Assembly: GCF_013343235.1 (NCBI RefSeq)
Contig: NZ_CP040094.1
Coordinates: forward strand, 63,501 to 127,500
Length of the DNA: 64,000 nt
Reading direction: 5' to 3'
Source of the DNA: Nostoc sp. TCL240-02
Lineage (GTDB): Bacteria; Cyanobacteriota; Cyanobacteriia; Cyanobacteriales; Nostocaceae
Below are positions 47,448 through 55,508 of this stretch, piece by piece. The translations under genes and the position numbers were made by a program. Each line of letters starts with the position of its first letter. The stretch's first letter is position 1. The notes beneath the pieces are model-generated. The model made no database searches, was not told where the DNA came from, and saw nothing but the letters and a program-made list of their open reading frames with translations.

Positions 47448-48287
47448 CTATCTGTGTTCTGCCAAAAAAGCTGCTACAGTTTGGTTAAATGCCTCTGGTT
47501 GTGTCAAAAATGGCCAGTGATTGCCAGGAACTTGGCAGATGCGTAGTTTTTTGAGATAGGTTTTGTAGGGTTGGATTTGCCAATCTTGGCGGTTAAGTCC
47601 TTGTTCTGGTTGGACAAAGAGGGCTTGGGTATCAAGGGGGATTGTAAAACCAGGCACTTGCATCACTGCTTCAAAAATCCCGTCGCGGGCGGCGATGGTA
47701 AATTTGCTACCCCAACTACCATCGGGTTTTTGTTCTATTCCTGCTTGGAAAACTTGCTCCTGCAAGGAACTCCATCCTTGATATTGCTTTAATTGCCGTG
47801 CTTGTTGTTCGGCTTCTTCATGACTGGCAAAGGGGCCCATGCTTTTGAGAAAGGGTAAGAAGCGATACAACATGGGAAAAGTTAGTCTGAAAAGGTTGGG
47901 CATTTTCCAGATGAAAATTGGATCGATGAGAATTATACTCCGCAAACGCTTTGGGTTTTGTCTTGCCCAGATAGCGGCTAATTTACCTGTCCAGGAATGA
48001 CTTACAATATGGGCAGATGTCCATTCCAGACGATCCATAAGTGCTTCGAGGTCTGCGATCGCACTTTCAAAAGTATAATCTCTCTCAGGCTTGGTACTTT
48101 CGCCATGTCCGCGCATATCTGGTGCGATTATGTGGTACTCTGCTGCTAAATAATCTCCTAAACTAGACCACACTAGAGCATGGTCGCCTAACCCGTGTAA
48201 CAGCAGTAAGGGTTCTTTACCTTGGTTCCACTCTAAGTAAGAAAGTTGGATATCAGGCTTTGATAAAATTTGACGTACAGGCATCAT
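47448..48287 (-). CDS. Alpha/beta hydrolase
   Basis: 279 residues. HG motif LLLHGLGDHALVW, strand EYHIIAPDMRGHGES, nucleophile elbow IVSHSWTGKLA (S-H-S-W-T-G, a mild variant of GxSxG), acid region ALFVQPEQG and catalytic His in VPGNHWPFLTQPE. Unlike the hydrolase at 5748, its triad looks complete. Probably an esterase, lipase or haloalkane-dehalogenase-like enzyme; the substrate cannot be given. ATG 48287 is preceded by a start at 48284 giving the same frame. Confidence 0.88.
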   Translation of the reverse strand: MMPVRQILSKPDIQLSYLEWNQGKEPLLLLHGLGDHALVWSSLGDYLAAEYHIIAPDMRGHGESTKPERDYTFESAIADLEALMDRLEWTSAHIVSHSWTGKLAAIWARQNPKRLRSIILIDPIFIWKMPNLFRLTFPMLYRFLPFLKSMGPFASHEEAEQQARQLKQYQGWSSLQEQVFQAGIEQKPDGSWGSKFTIAARDGIFEAVMQVPGFTIPLDTQALFVQPEQGLNRQDWQIQPYKTYLKKLRICQVPGNHWPFLTQPEAFNQTVAAFLAEHR

Positions 48288-48535
48288 TGCACATCCACCA
48301 ATGAAGAGATAGTTTCGCGTTTATATAGTACTGTGAAACAAGCTGGAGGGCAGGGAGAAATGAGTCTATGCGATGTGCTACACCTACGACTGGGCGTAGC
48401 GCCACTTATAAATAAGATTATTAACTCTTTGCCAACAATTCCTAGCCTCAAAGTGGAAAATGAAGAGTGCTGAGTTTTGTAAAGTTTGCTTTACATAATT
48501 AAAAATCCAATTTTTGCAAGAGGGGATATTAACTT

Positions 48536-49183
48536 ATGCAAGTTATCTCAGTCAATGTAGGACTTCCCCGTGAAGTACTTTGGAAGGGCAAAACAGTTAC
48601 AACGGGAATTTTTAAAGAACCAGTTGAGGGACGGGTGATGATGCGATCGCTCAACTTAGATGGCGATAAACAAGCTGATTTAAGCGTCCACGGAGGTAAA
48701 GATAAAGCAGTTTATGCTTATCCATTTGAGCATTACGACTATTGGCGGCGCAAGTTACCTGATATAGATTTGCCCTGGGGAATGTTTGGTGAAAACCTTA
48801 CTACAGTCGGGCTGTTAGAAGATGACGTTAATATTGGCGATCGCTTCCAAATTGGTAGCGCAGAGGTAATGGTGACTCAACCTCGAATGCCTTGTTATAA
48901 ACTCTTAATCAAGTTCGGACGTGCTGATATAGTTAAACAGTTTTTAGATAGCCGCTTAACAGGGTTCTACTTTTCGGTGCTACAAGAGGGGAAAATAGGA
49001 AACGGTGATACTTTTGAGTTAATCAGTCGAGACTCAAATAATGTCACTATTGCCGATATTACCCGATTGTATGCACGCGAAACAGACGACCTAGAACTAT
49101 TACACCGCACCGTAAAAGTTGAGGCTTTACCTATAGATTGGCGAGACTATTTCCAGCAGCAAATCAAAAAAATTAACAGATGA
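48536..49183 (+). CDS. MOSC domain protein (YiiM-like)
   Basis: 215 residues with the family start SVNVGLPREVLWKGKTVTTGIFK, SVHGGKDKAVYAYPFEHYDYW, GMFGENLTT and the conserved Cys in QPRMPCYKLLIKFG, the residue proposed to bind molybdenum cofactor sulphur. A C-terminal three-helix extension (ITRLYARETDDLELLHRTV) matches YiiM-type proteins, which act in reduction of N-hydroxylated compounds. GAGGGG lies nearby upstream. Single gene. Confidence 0.9.
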   Translation: MQVISVNVGLPREVLWKGKTVTTGIFKEPVEGRVMMRSLNLDGDKQADLSVHGGKDKAVYAYPFEHYDYWRRKLPDIDLPWGMFGENLTTVGLLEDDVNIGDRFQIGSAEVMVTQPRMPCYKLLIKFGRADIVKQFLDSRLTGFYFSVLQEGKIGNGDTFELISRDSNNVTIADITRLYARETDDLELLHRTVKVEALPIDWRDYFQQQIKKINR

Positions 49184-49238
49184 ATCTCATCAATACTAAA
49201 ATTTTTAAGAAACCGTTTTAATTGTTTTATAAACAGTC

Positions 49239-50159
49239 TCAACTTTTCTCATAAGTCAATTTTCCTGGATGAGATCGCGTATTTGGAGTCAGAGTAGTTA
49301 AATCGTCTATATTGCGTTTCATTGTGGCACAAATCGCATCTAGAGGTAAGTCGTTAGGATCATAACCAAAGGGGTTTTCTATCTCCAAGCCAATTGCTTC
49401 AATCCCAAATACTGTAAAACCAACTAAAGCCGCAATTAAACCTGTCCACCAACCCAGACTTTCCACTATTTGAAATGGTAGCAGGAAACAATATAGTAAC
49501 AATAATTGCTTAAGATGAATGGCGTAAGCTAATGGCATAGGTGTTTTTAAAATTCGTTCACAAGCACCTAAATTATCTACAAGATTATTCAATAATTCTT
49601 GCATAGATGTTAACTGGTAGCTATTAAGGCAATTGCGATGATACTGCTCCTGTAAATAATCTCCTATCCAAAATGCAACTTCTATGGGGGGATTATTCAT
49701 AATCTTAAGTTTTCTATACTTAGTAGATGGCATTAAATCTTCTAACTCGCTATTGACTGCTTCTCCCCGCAAATGTAATTTAGTTGTCACAGCAAAAGCT
49801 ATTAATAAATTTAATGCTGTAATTTTATTGTCTTTATCTTCTGGAGATATTTCATCAATAGATACCCAAATTTGCCGGGCCAGATTTCGGATGTTATTTA
49901 CTAGAGAACCCCAGCATTTTCTCCCTTCCCAAAATCGCTCATAAGCAGTATTTGTACGAAATACAAGTAATAAACCTAAAACAATACTAGGAATAACACT
50001 TCCTAAAATCGGTTGGGATACAGGCAGTTCAAAATGGTAAAGCAGAGAAATAAAAAATCCGAAGGCTCCGCATAATAAAATATGTTTGTAAATTGCTTTC
50101 ATGACCGAACCTTTAAATTGCAATGTTGTACTTAGCCATGTAATTTTTTTGGTTGTCAT
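49239..50159 (-). CDS. Bestrophin-like membrane protein
   Basis: 306 residues, normal for bacterial bestrophins (UPF0187). Family landmarks: the first helix region HILLCGAFGFFISLLYHFELPV, IPSIVLGLLLVFRTNTAYERFWEGRKCWGSLVNNIRNLARQI, and the late YCFLLPFQIVESLGWWTGLIAALVGFTVFGIEAIGLEIENPFGYDPNDLPLD. These form pentameric anion or cation channels; in cyanobacteria and algae some act in thylakoid bicarbonate or chloride flow. The location and ion of this one are unknown. Confidence 0.92.
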   Translation of the reverse strand: MTTKKITWLSTTLQFKGSVMKAIYKHILLCGAFGFFISLLYHFELPVSQPILGSVIPSIVLGLLLVFRTNTAYERFWEGRKCWGSLVNNIRNLARQIWVSIDEISPEDKDNKITALNLLIAFAVTTKLHLRGEAVNSELEDLMPSTKYRKLKIMNNPPIEVAFWIGDYLQEQYHRNCLNSYQLTSMQELLNNLVDNLGACERILKTPMPLAYAIHLKQLLLLYCFLLPFQIVESLGWWTGLIAALVGFTVFGIEAIGLEIENPFGYDPNDLPLDAICATMKRNIDDLTTLTPNTRSHPGKLTYEKS

Positions 50160-50610
50160 GCAGTCACCCTAAGATAATATTTAGCAAATCGATAGATTAA
50201 ATATCGATACTTTAAAAATAATAACTATATAAATAGCAAAATTGGCAAATAGTATACTTTAAAAAGTAATCTTGCTAAAGAACATGATCTGCTGGCGATA
50301 ATGATTGTATTCTAGCTTCTGTTATACAATATAGAGTCCAGTTAAATATTTATCATTAGAATTAATGTAAAGAGTTTTTGTCAGCGATTAAGCCGCCATT
50401 ATATAAAAATCAAAAGCGCTCGTGGCTAATTGTAAAGAAATGTAAATATTTATTGGTGGCTGCATAAATCGCGCCTCTCACTCTGATAAGTCGATAGAAG
50501 AAAAGGTAGATGGCTCAGGGTAATGGTCATACTGCATTAGTCGGTGTCATATACCCCAGTAAATCAAAAAGTTCTAATCTGTACAAATCCTGCCCTGTAA
50601 ATTGAATACT
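50160..50610. other. Gene-free AT-rich region
   Basis: About 450 bases upstream of the bestrophin gene. It must carry that gene's promoter. Its right-hand side (from ~50545) contains a -10-like box and runs into an intrinsic terminator on the plus strand, listed separately as a candidate RNA. No other feature seen. Confidence 0.45.
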
Positions 50611-50640
50611 TAGACATAACTTATTTAGTTATGTCTTTTT
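50557..50640 (+). ncRNA. Candidate small RNA A
   Basis: A CATATACCCC box at 50549-50558 is followed, about 55 bases later, by a perfect hairpin (AGACATAAC / GTTATGTCT with a short loop, 50612-50635) and seven T's, which is an intrinsic plus-strand terminator. No plus-strand gene precedes it. The promoter box resembles those of candidates B and C, but the body and hairpin differ. The terminator overlaps the end of the minus-strand VOC gene. Confidence 0.3.
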
Positions 50641-51026
50641 TTATGGTTAGTCTCAAAACGTTGAATTTCAATCAAATAACCACTGGGATCGCGAAAAAAA
50701 CAGTGGTAAATATTGTACTTTTCATTTAGTGTAGGTGGCTTTTCAAATTTGACACCACGTTCTTTGAGATATTCAAACCACTCATCCACCTGCGGCGTTA
50801 CCAAGGTAAAAATGACACTTGATTCTTTGTCGGCTGGAGGAGTGGATGTTTCGCTTGCTTGACAAAATCCCAAGTATCCAGAACCATTAACAGTATAAAT
50901 TCGACAGGTTCCTTGGTCAAGCCATAGCTCCAAGCCCAGCATTTGCTCGTAGAATTGTGTAGAGGCATTGAGATTATGGGTGTAAAAGAAGGTAATTTGC
51001 TGTTCTATTTGCGGATGAGTAGACAT
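50625..51026 (-). CDS. Glyoxalase/VOC family protein
   Basis: 133 residues forming the paired beta-alpha-beta-beta-beta modules of the vicinal oxygen chelate fold: QQITFFYTHNLNASTQFYEQMLGLELWLDQGTCRIYTV, then SSVIFTLVTPQVDEWFEYLKERGVKFEKPP and the closing YHCFFRDPSGYLIEIQRF. Possible metal ligands include the final Glu. Members range from glyoxalase I to dioxygenases and resistance proteins, so no reaction can be assigned. ATG 51026 lies next to the promoter-like box of candidate RNA B on the other strand. Confidence 0.9.
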   Translation of the reverse strand: MSTHPQIEQQITFFYTHNLNASTQFYEQMLGLELWLDQGTCRIYTVNGSGYLGFCQASETSTPPADKESSVIFTLVTPQVDEWFEYLKERGVKFEKPPTLNEKYNIYHCFFRDPSGYLIEIQRFETNHKKRHN

Positions 51027-51049
51027 AAATACATTTGAGTATATACCCC

Positions 51050-51140
51050 AACGACATCAGGCGATCGCAGATGTAAAAATTGATTGATGTTAGAAACCTG
51101 TTACTACTCCAGAATGCCTTAAGTGCATCTGGAGTTTCTT
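51050..51140 (+). ncRNA. Candidate small RNA B
   Basis: TTTGAGTATATACCCC at 51034-51049 gives a strong -10-like box. About 55 bases later comes a hairpin of CTCCAG and CTGGAG arms with an inner ATGC/GCAT (51107-51134), followed by TTTCTTTTT. This is a complete-looking short transcription unit of ~90 nt on the plus strand, in a gap between two minus-strand genes. Box, body and terminator align with candidate C 440 bp away. No known RNA family is recognised. Confidence 0.45.
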
Positions 51141-51346
51141 TTTGAAAAAGCGATGTCTACGACAGGCTGCGCCTACGCAATTTTTAAAATCATCCTGATA
51201 AGCCAAAAGAGGGCTGAATAGGGATGCATACTGAATTATTTATATTTAACATAGGGCATCACTTTGTTGATGTACCCCCCTCCTAGCAAACAACTCTCGC
51301 AAAGCGGTCTCAGATTTACTGGGGCTGTTTTGCGTTACTTCAATAA

Positions 51347-51419
51347 GACTTACGCAAAATCTCATCTTTCAAACTCGCATTTCTCTGCGGTTCCTTATTC
51401 CGTAACTCGTGCGTAAGTC
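51347..51419. mobile_element. Short element with GACTTACGCA inverted ends
   Basis: Ends read GACTTACGCAAAA and TGCGTAAGTC, the same type of inverted repeat as the MITE copies at 43303 and 47213, but the interior (about 50 bp) is different. It lies between the two candidate small RNAs. Confidence 0.5.
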
Positions 51420-51494
51420 CTATTCAAACAGAAAATTTGTGTAAACAAAGCAGTTAATTTTCAGACATTATTTACTGTATTTGAGTGTATACCC

Positions 51495-51592
51495 TGATGA
51501 CGCAGGATACTCTCACGGTGAAAATTTGGTATAGGTAAATGCGTATCTTTCCTGACTCCAGACTTGTCACAAACATTTCTGGAGTTTTTTCA
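51495..51592 (+). ncRNA. Candidate small RNA C
   Basis: TTTGAGTGTATACCCT at about 51480-51495 is the -10-like box. The body shares GATGACGCAGGAT / GACATCAGGCGAT and GTGAAAATTTGG / TGTAAAAATTGA blocks with candidate B. The terminator is CTCCAGA / TCTGGAG (51556-51584) followed by six T's. It sits on the strand opposite to the SIMPL gene downstream, so the terminator serves no known gene. Confidence 0.45.
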
Positions 51593-51690
51593 TTATTGGA
51601 GTTATTGATTCGGCTCAGAAAAAATATAGTTAAGCGATCGCACTTATCATCTTGATTAAATTAAAGTGCGACACACTTAAATATAAATGC

Positions 51691-52593
51691 TTATTTTGTT
51701 GTATATGTCACAAAAATATCCTTTTTCATCTCAACTTCTGCTGGGGCATCTGGATTATAAGTCGGTGACAATAAAAAACTAGCAAATGATGGTAAAGGAA
51801 CTCCAGTTTTAGAACTACATGAGGGATAAAATAATGTGTAAAATGGTTCGGCTACAGAAGGAACATCAAGTTTAACACTCATTGCAGTTGCTAAAGCCTG
51901 AGCGCGGCTTTGAGCATCTTTCATAGCTGATTGATAAACTGAACTCTGCAAAGCCTGACAGTCATTTACTGCGTACTCAACGCCCACACTCTTAACGGAA
52001 AGATTGTCGATTTGGCTTGTCGCTTTGTTTGCTGTAGCAACAATTTCCTGGACGCGATCGCGTGTTGGTTTTTCCAACCTCACCAGTATTTTGGCGTTAT
52101 TTTCGCTGGAATTCGGGTTAATTTGTACTTGAATTTTATCAGCACTAATTCCTTTGGCAACTAGGCTATTGACTACAGGTTGGAGAGTTGCTTTAGTTAG
52201 TAATTTTTTGCTTGGTGAAGATTCTGCTACTGTTTTGTAATTTAAGAATAGAGTTGGTGAGACAGCCCGGTCTTGTTGTTCCAACAAAGAGGGACTGCCG
52301 TTCGCCCTTGGCGTGCCGGAGGCATACCCGGAGGGTAAGGATATGCGGCGGGTTTGCGGTAGAGATGATGGTTGCGTTTCTGACTCACCATTGCTACTTT
52401 CGCTACTGAATACCAGTTCAATATCGGCTGTATCTGCTGGCACTTTCACTACTCCTTGACCGATTACCATTAATGAATGGCGATCGCTGGCTGGTGGATA
52501 AAATAATTGGGCATTAGTAACTTTGGGCGTTAATACTCCCACGCCAACAGTCACGGTCATACTTACTAACATTAGAGCAGTTATTTTTCTCAT
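51691..52593 (-). CDS. SIMPL domain (DUF541) exported protein with in-frame repeat
   Basis: 300 residues from ATG 52593, chosen for its signal peptide (MRKITALMLVSMTVTVGVGV, cleaved near TNAQ). DUF541 features: LMVIGQGVVKVPADTADIELVF, GISADKIQVQINP, and the C-terminal DAQSRAQALATAMSVKL repeat-like helix. These are periplasmic or outer-membrane-facing oligomers of unclear role. A segment around residues 80-97 (RISLPSGYASGTPRANG; 52301-52350) is encoded by a GC-rich palindromic dispersed repeat (GCGTGCCGGAGGCATACCC on the plus strand) and breaks the family pattern. Confidence 0.87.
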   Translation of the reverse strand: MRKITALMLVSMTVTVGVGVLTPKVTNAQLFYPPASDRHSLMVIGQGVVKVPADTADIELVFSSESSNGESETQPSSLPQTRRISLPSGYASGTPRANGSPSLLEQQDRAVSPTLFLNYKTVAESSPSKKLLTKATLQPVVNSLVAKGISADKIQVQINPNSSENNAKILVRLEKPTRDRVQEIVATANKATSQIDNLSVKSVGVEYAVNDCQALQSSVYQSAMKDAQSRAQALATAMSVKLDVPSVAEPFYTLFYPSCSSKTGVPLPSFASFLLSPTYNPDAPAEVEMKKDIFVTYTTK

Positions 52594-52714
52594 GTCCTGG
52601 GAATGTCCTTTGAACCTAATTGTCAAAGTTTACACCTCAAGAGCAGGATACGTACAAAAATATTGAGCTAATTCCACGACTAAACGCCGTGGAATTAGCT
52701 CAAAAATTAAAAAT

Positions 52715-53033
52715 TCACTGCGAACTATTAAGTAGATAGGCACAATTAAATATAAGACGCTCAAGGGTATATTCACCCTTTCCGCTTCTAGCTTCCATGC
52801 CATCAATAATTGCCATAGTTGAATCGTAGTTATTGTCAAACATTTGTCCAGCAATTTCATGAGTTTTTATTTGATGCCACTCTTACTCGATCCGATTCAT
52901 TTTAGAACAATAGGCTGGTAAGAAAAAAACGAATAGTCCTTTTTCCTGCCACTCAAGCCATTTTTGTTTTGCTTTCTTACTGGTATGTAAGGAGCCATTG
53001 TCGTGAACAATGACATTGATACGGCCAGTTTCA
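52715..53033 (-). pseudogene. Degraded IS630-type transposase, C-terminal part
   Basis: The minus strand reads DVETGRINVIVHDNGSLHTSKKAKQKWLEWQEKGLFVFFLPAYCSKMNRIE, then an in-frame TAA, then EWHQIKTHEIAGQMFDNN and on to a stop at 52715. This is the DDE region of an IS630-group transposase (Asp in VIVHDNGS; DDE Glu in NRIE). The front two thirds are missing and a nonsense codon is present. It is distinct in sequence from the neighbouring intact element. Confidence 0.85.
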
Positions 53034-53067
53034 ACATCTTATATTTAATTGTAACCACCTACTTATA

Positions 53068-54094
53068 GCGGTTATCAGTCTTGTGAGGTACAGTAGCAGC
53101 AGTGAGTAAACCAACCCAGCAAATTCTCTATTGTCACTTCTGCGAATGCCGTATCTAATGCCTGGAGTAAATCAGGGTATGTCCTTGCACCGATGCGACG
53201 GAGAATGTTCTTAATCTTGGACCAACAATTCTCAATCGGTGAAAAATCGGGAGAATAGGGGGGGAGATAAATGAGATGAGCGCCAGCAGCGATGAGCAAA
53301 GCTTCAAGTTCATCACTTTTATGGATTGAGCAGTTATCCATGATCACCACTGCACCAGGCCAAAGTTTGGGTACGAGCTTTTGGGCGATGAAGGCATCAA
53401 AAGTCAAAGCATCGATAGAACCTAAGCCACTCCATTGGGTGAGCAGTCCTTTCAAGCTAATTGCACCAATTACCGAGACATTTTTCCCTTTGCGGTTGGG
53501 CTTTTGAGCATAGGCCTGAAAGGCCAGGCAAGGCGCGGGCACATTTGCGGATGAAGGACAGATTAACTCCCGATTCATCTAAGAAAATCAGCTCTTCGAC
53601 GGGTATCCCCCTCAAGAGTTTCCAGTACTCAAATCGGGCTAGTTGGACTTCATCACTACCTTTTTTTGTGAGGTGGAGACTTTTTTTTTGAGGTTGAGGT
53701 GAAGTTTCCAGCGAACCATCCGATTCACCGTAGCTACCCCAATTAAGACCTCTGTTTTCTCGTAAAGTCGTTCCCGCAATTCGCTTAACGTCGCATCGGG
53801 CTGTGCTATGACGAGTTGGCGCAGGATTTCTAACTGTTCAGCATTCAACTTTGTTGCTGTCTGCTCAGTCCGCACCTTGGGGCCTATCATCCCCAATTCT
53901 CGATGGCGTTTGAGTAAATTTTGCACAAAACTTAAGGTGACACCAAAGTTTTTAGCCAGTTTTCGTTGGGAAATGTCACCGCAGGCATAAGCATCAACTA
54001 TTTTTTGACGCAAGTCGAGAGAGTAGGCTTTCATCACCACCAATTATCAGTAGAATTGCTCTCTCCTACTGTACTGAAGTAGACTGATAACCGC
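53068..54094. mobile_element. IS630 family insertion sequence, apparently intact
   Basis: Terminal inverted repeats GCGGTTATCAGTCT (left, from 53068) and its complement AGACTGATAACCGC (right, ending 54094) are flanked by TA on both sides, fitting the TA target duplication of IS630/Tc1-mariner elements; the ends may include the TA pairs. It encodes a transposase in two overlapping frames on the minus strand. About 1.03 kb, typical for the family. Confidence 0.9.
53075..54043 (-). CDS. IS630 transposase, two frames joined by a probable -1 frameshift
   Basis: Frame A (54043-53639) gives the HTH N terminus: DLRQKIVDAYACGDISQRKLAKNFGVTLSFVQNLLKRHRE, then a stop. Frame B (nominal start 53578) holds the DDE part: EELIFLDESGVN, VIMDNCSIHKSDEL and YSPDFSPIENCWSKIKN. 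In frame A the ribosome meets nine A's (CTC AAA AAA AAA GTC); slipping back one base reads on as AGT CTC CAC, giving SLHLTKKGSDEVQLARFEYW and joining frame B with no stop. The product would be about 320 residues, full length. Slippery A-runs are known in IS630 elements, so this is likely programmed rather than a mutation. Confidence 0.85.
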
Positions 54095-54130
54095 TATACA
54101 GCAAACGAAGATGTATAGAATTGGGTCTAT

Positions 54131-54982
54131 TTATCTGAAAATAGCTGTAGGTTTGAGCAGATTACGCACACTCTGTTGTACATCTTCTTGTTTAACTAGG
54201 GATTCGCCAAGGATAACGGCATGTGTACCAGCCTCAGTTACAAGGGATAAATCAGCAGGTGTATACAAGCCAGACTCACTAACAACGATAATGCCCAAGC
54301 TTTGTAGTTGCGATCGCCTAGCTGCCAGTAGTTCTTCAGTTGTATCAATATTGACGCTAAAATCTTCTAGACTTTGGTTGTTAATTCCTACTAGGCGTAC
54401 ATCATCAAGCTTTAGCACCCGATCTAGTTCTGCTAAAGTATGGACTTCTATCAAAGCATTCATTCCCAAATAGTGAATCACTCGCAAAAAGTTTTGAAGT
54501 TCCTTATCTGAGAGAATTGCTGCAATCAATAGCACCGCATCTGCGCCTGCTGCCCGTGCTAAATAAATTTGGCAGGGATCTAAAATGAATTCCTTGCACA
54601 GTAGAGGTAATTTTACTCGGTAGCGGATGGTGCGTAAATTTTCAAAGCTGCCATAAAAGAACTTCTGATCGGTGAAGACAGAGATACAGGTTGCGCCACC
54701 ACGTTCATAAGCTTTAGCGATCGCTACTGAGTCCAAGTCTGCTTTAATAATTCCATGAATTAGGGATGCTTTTTTCACCTCTGCAATGATAGAAGGTCGG
54801 TAATGACTCTGTTGCAAAGCAGAGATAAAATCTCGCACAGTCGGCGCAGCAGCTAACTGGCGTTGCAAAGAAGCCAAAGACATCTCTTGCTGGATTTGTG
54901 CAACTTCATACTTTTTCTGCCATATAATCTCTTTCAGAGTAGGTTGCAAATAACTATTAGGGGTAGTAACTGGGTAAGTCAT
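54131..54982 (-). CDS. trpC: Indole-3-glycerol phosphate synthase paralogue
   Basis: 283 residues from ATG 54982 (a TTG at 55006 precedes it). TIM barrel with LKEIIWQKKYEVAQ at the N terminus, SIIAEVKKAS, VFTDQKFFYGSFENL, LLCKEFILDPCQIYLARAAGADAVLLIAAIL, ALIEVHTLAELDR, LVGINNQSLEDFSV and VSESGLYTPADL. The usual catalytic stretch KxSPSxG reads KKASLIHGII, and NNRDL reads NNQSL, so this is a diverged copy. Glu in IAEV, both Lys residues and the Glu in ALIEVH are kept. It is not next to other trp genes; Nostoc strains often carry extra trp genes, for example for UV-screen pigments. An IS630 element lies directly downstream. Confidence 0.88.
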   Translation of the reverse strand: MTYPVTTPNSYLQPTLKEIIWQKKYEVAQIQQEMSLASLQRQLAAAPTVRDFISALQQSHYRPSIIAEVKKASLIHGIIKADLDSVAIAKAYERGGATCISVFTDQKFFYGSFENLRTIRYRVKLPLLCKEFILDPCQIYLARAAGADAVLLIAAILSDKELQNFLRVIHYLGMNALIEVHTLAELDRVLKLDDVRLVGINNQSLEDFSVNIDTTEELLAARRSQLQSLGIIVVSESGLYTPADLSLVTEAGTHAVILGESLVKQEDVQQSVRNLLKPTAIFR

Positions 54983-55229
54983 AATTGCTAAGGATGGCGT
55001 GATCAAAAAAGTATGAATTATAAGAAAATTTCAGGCTATCTAACAGATATTCTTCTTAATTGGCCTTTGTGGAAATTCCTTTAACAAATAGATATCTGTA
55101 AATAACCGGACATTTAAAGTTTTCAGTCTTCATCCTTGCCTTGTGGAACTTTGTGGTCAATTTCTTTAAAATAGCCTCAATTTCTGACATTCATTTATAG
55201 TAATCGTTCTATCTTGATTATTTTCCTTT

Positions 55230-55508
55230 TCAAAGATGAAGCCAGGTTGATTTTAGGCTTAACGCTTCTACAGCCTTAGTATCAGTTGTATTTTGTTTTG
55301 AATTTTCAACTAAGCAGTTATTTTTGAGCAGTCGAATGTAGGTGCGGTAAGGTATGTAGTCTATGGGATTGTACCCAGCAAACCGCAGAATTAAAACACA
55401 TGCCCAGGAATATTTGCCAGCAATAATCGCTTTGAGAATTTGCTCAATTTGTTCATTGTTGATTTTTTTAACCGTTTCTGTTTGATAACCAGTGATATTT
55501 TGAGTCAT
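55230..55508 (-). CDS. HetP family protein (short form)
   Basis: 92 residues. The core [47 protein letters not shown] is the HetP signature ([16 protein letters not shown], YIPYRTYxRL). HetP and its paralogues control commitment of cells to heterocyst formation; the length resembles the short Asl1930-type paralogue rather than HetP itself (about 150 residues). The C-terminal ~25 residues are variable. It lies across 1.7 kb of AT-rich non-coding DNA from a divergent response regulator, leaving room for complex control. Confidence 0.9.
   Translation of the reverse strand: MTQNITGYQTETVKKINNEQIEQILKAIIAGKYSWACVLILRFAGYNPIDYIPYRTYIRLLKNNCLVENSKQNTTDTKAVEALSLKSTWLHL

Noticed and set aside
50545..51592. 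Candidate RNAs as copies of NsiR1
   Set aside because: Tandem layout is reminiscent, but there is no TCCGGA-type DIF box at the -35 position and no hetF neighbour; the identity is not supported.
52630..52860. 76-codon minus-strand ORF
   Set aside because: It is an out-of-frame reading of the degraded IS630 transposase.
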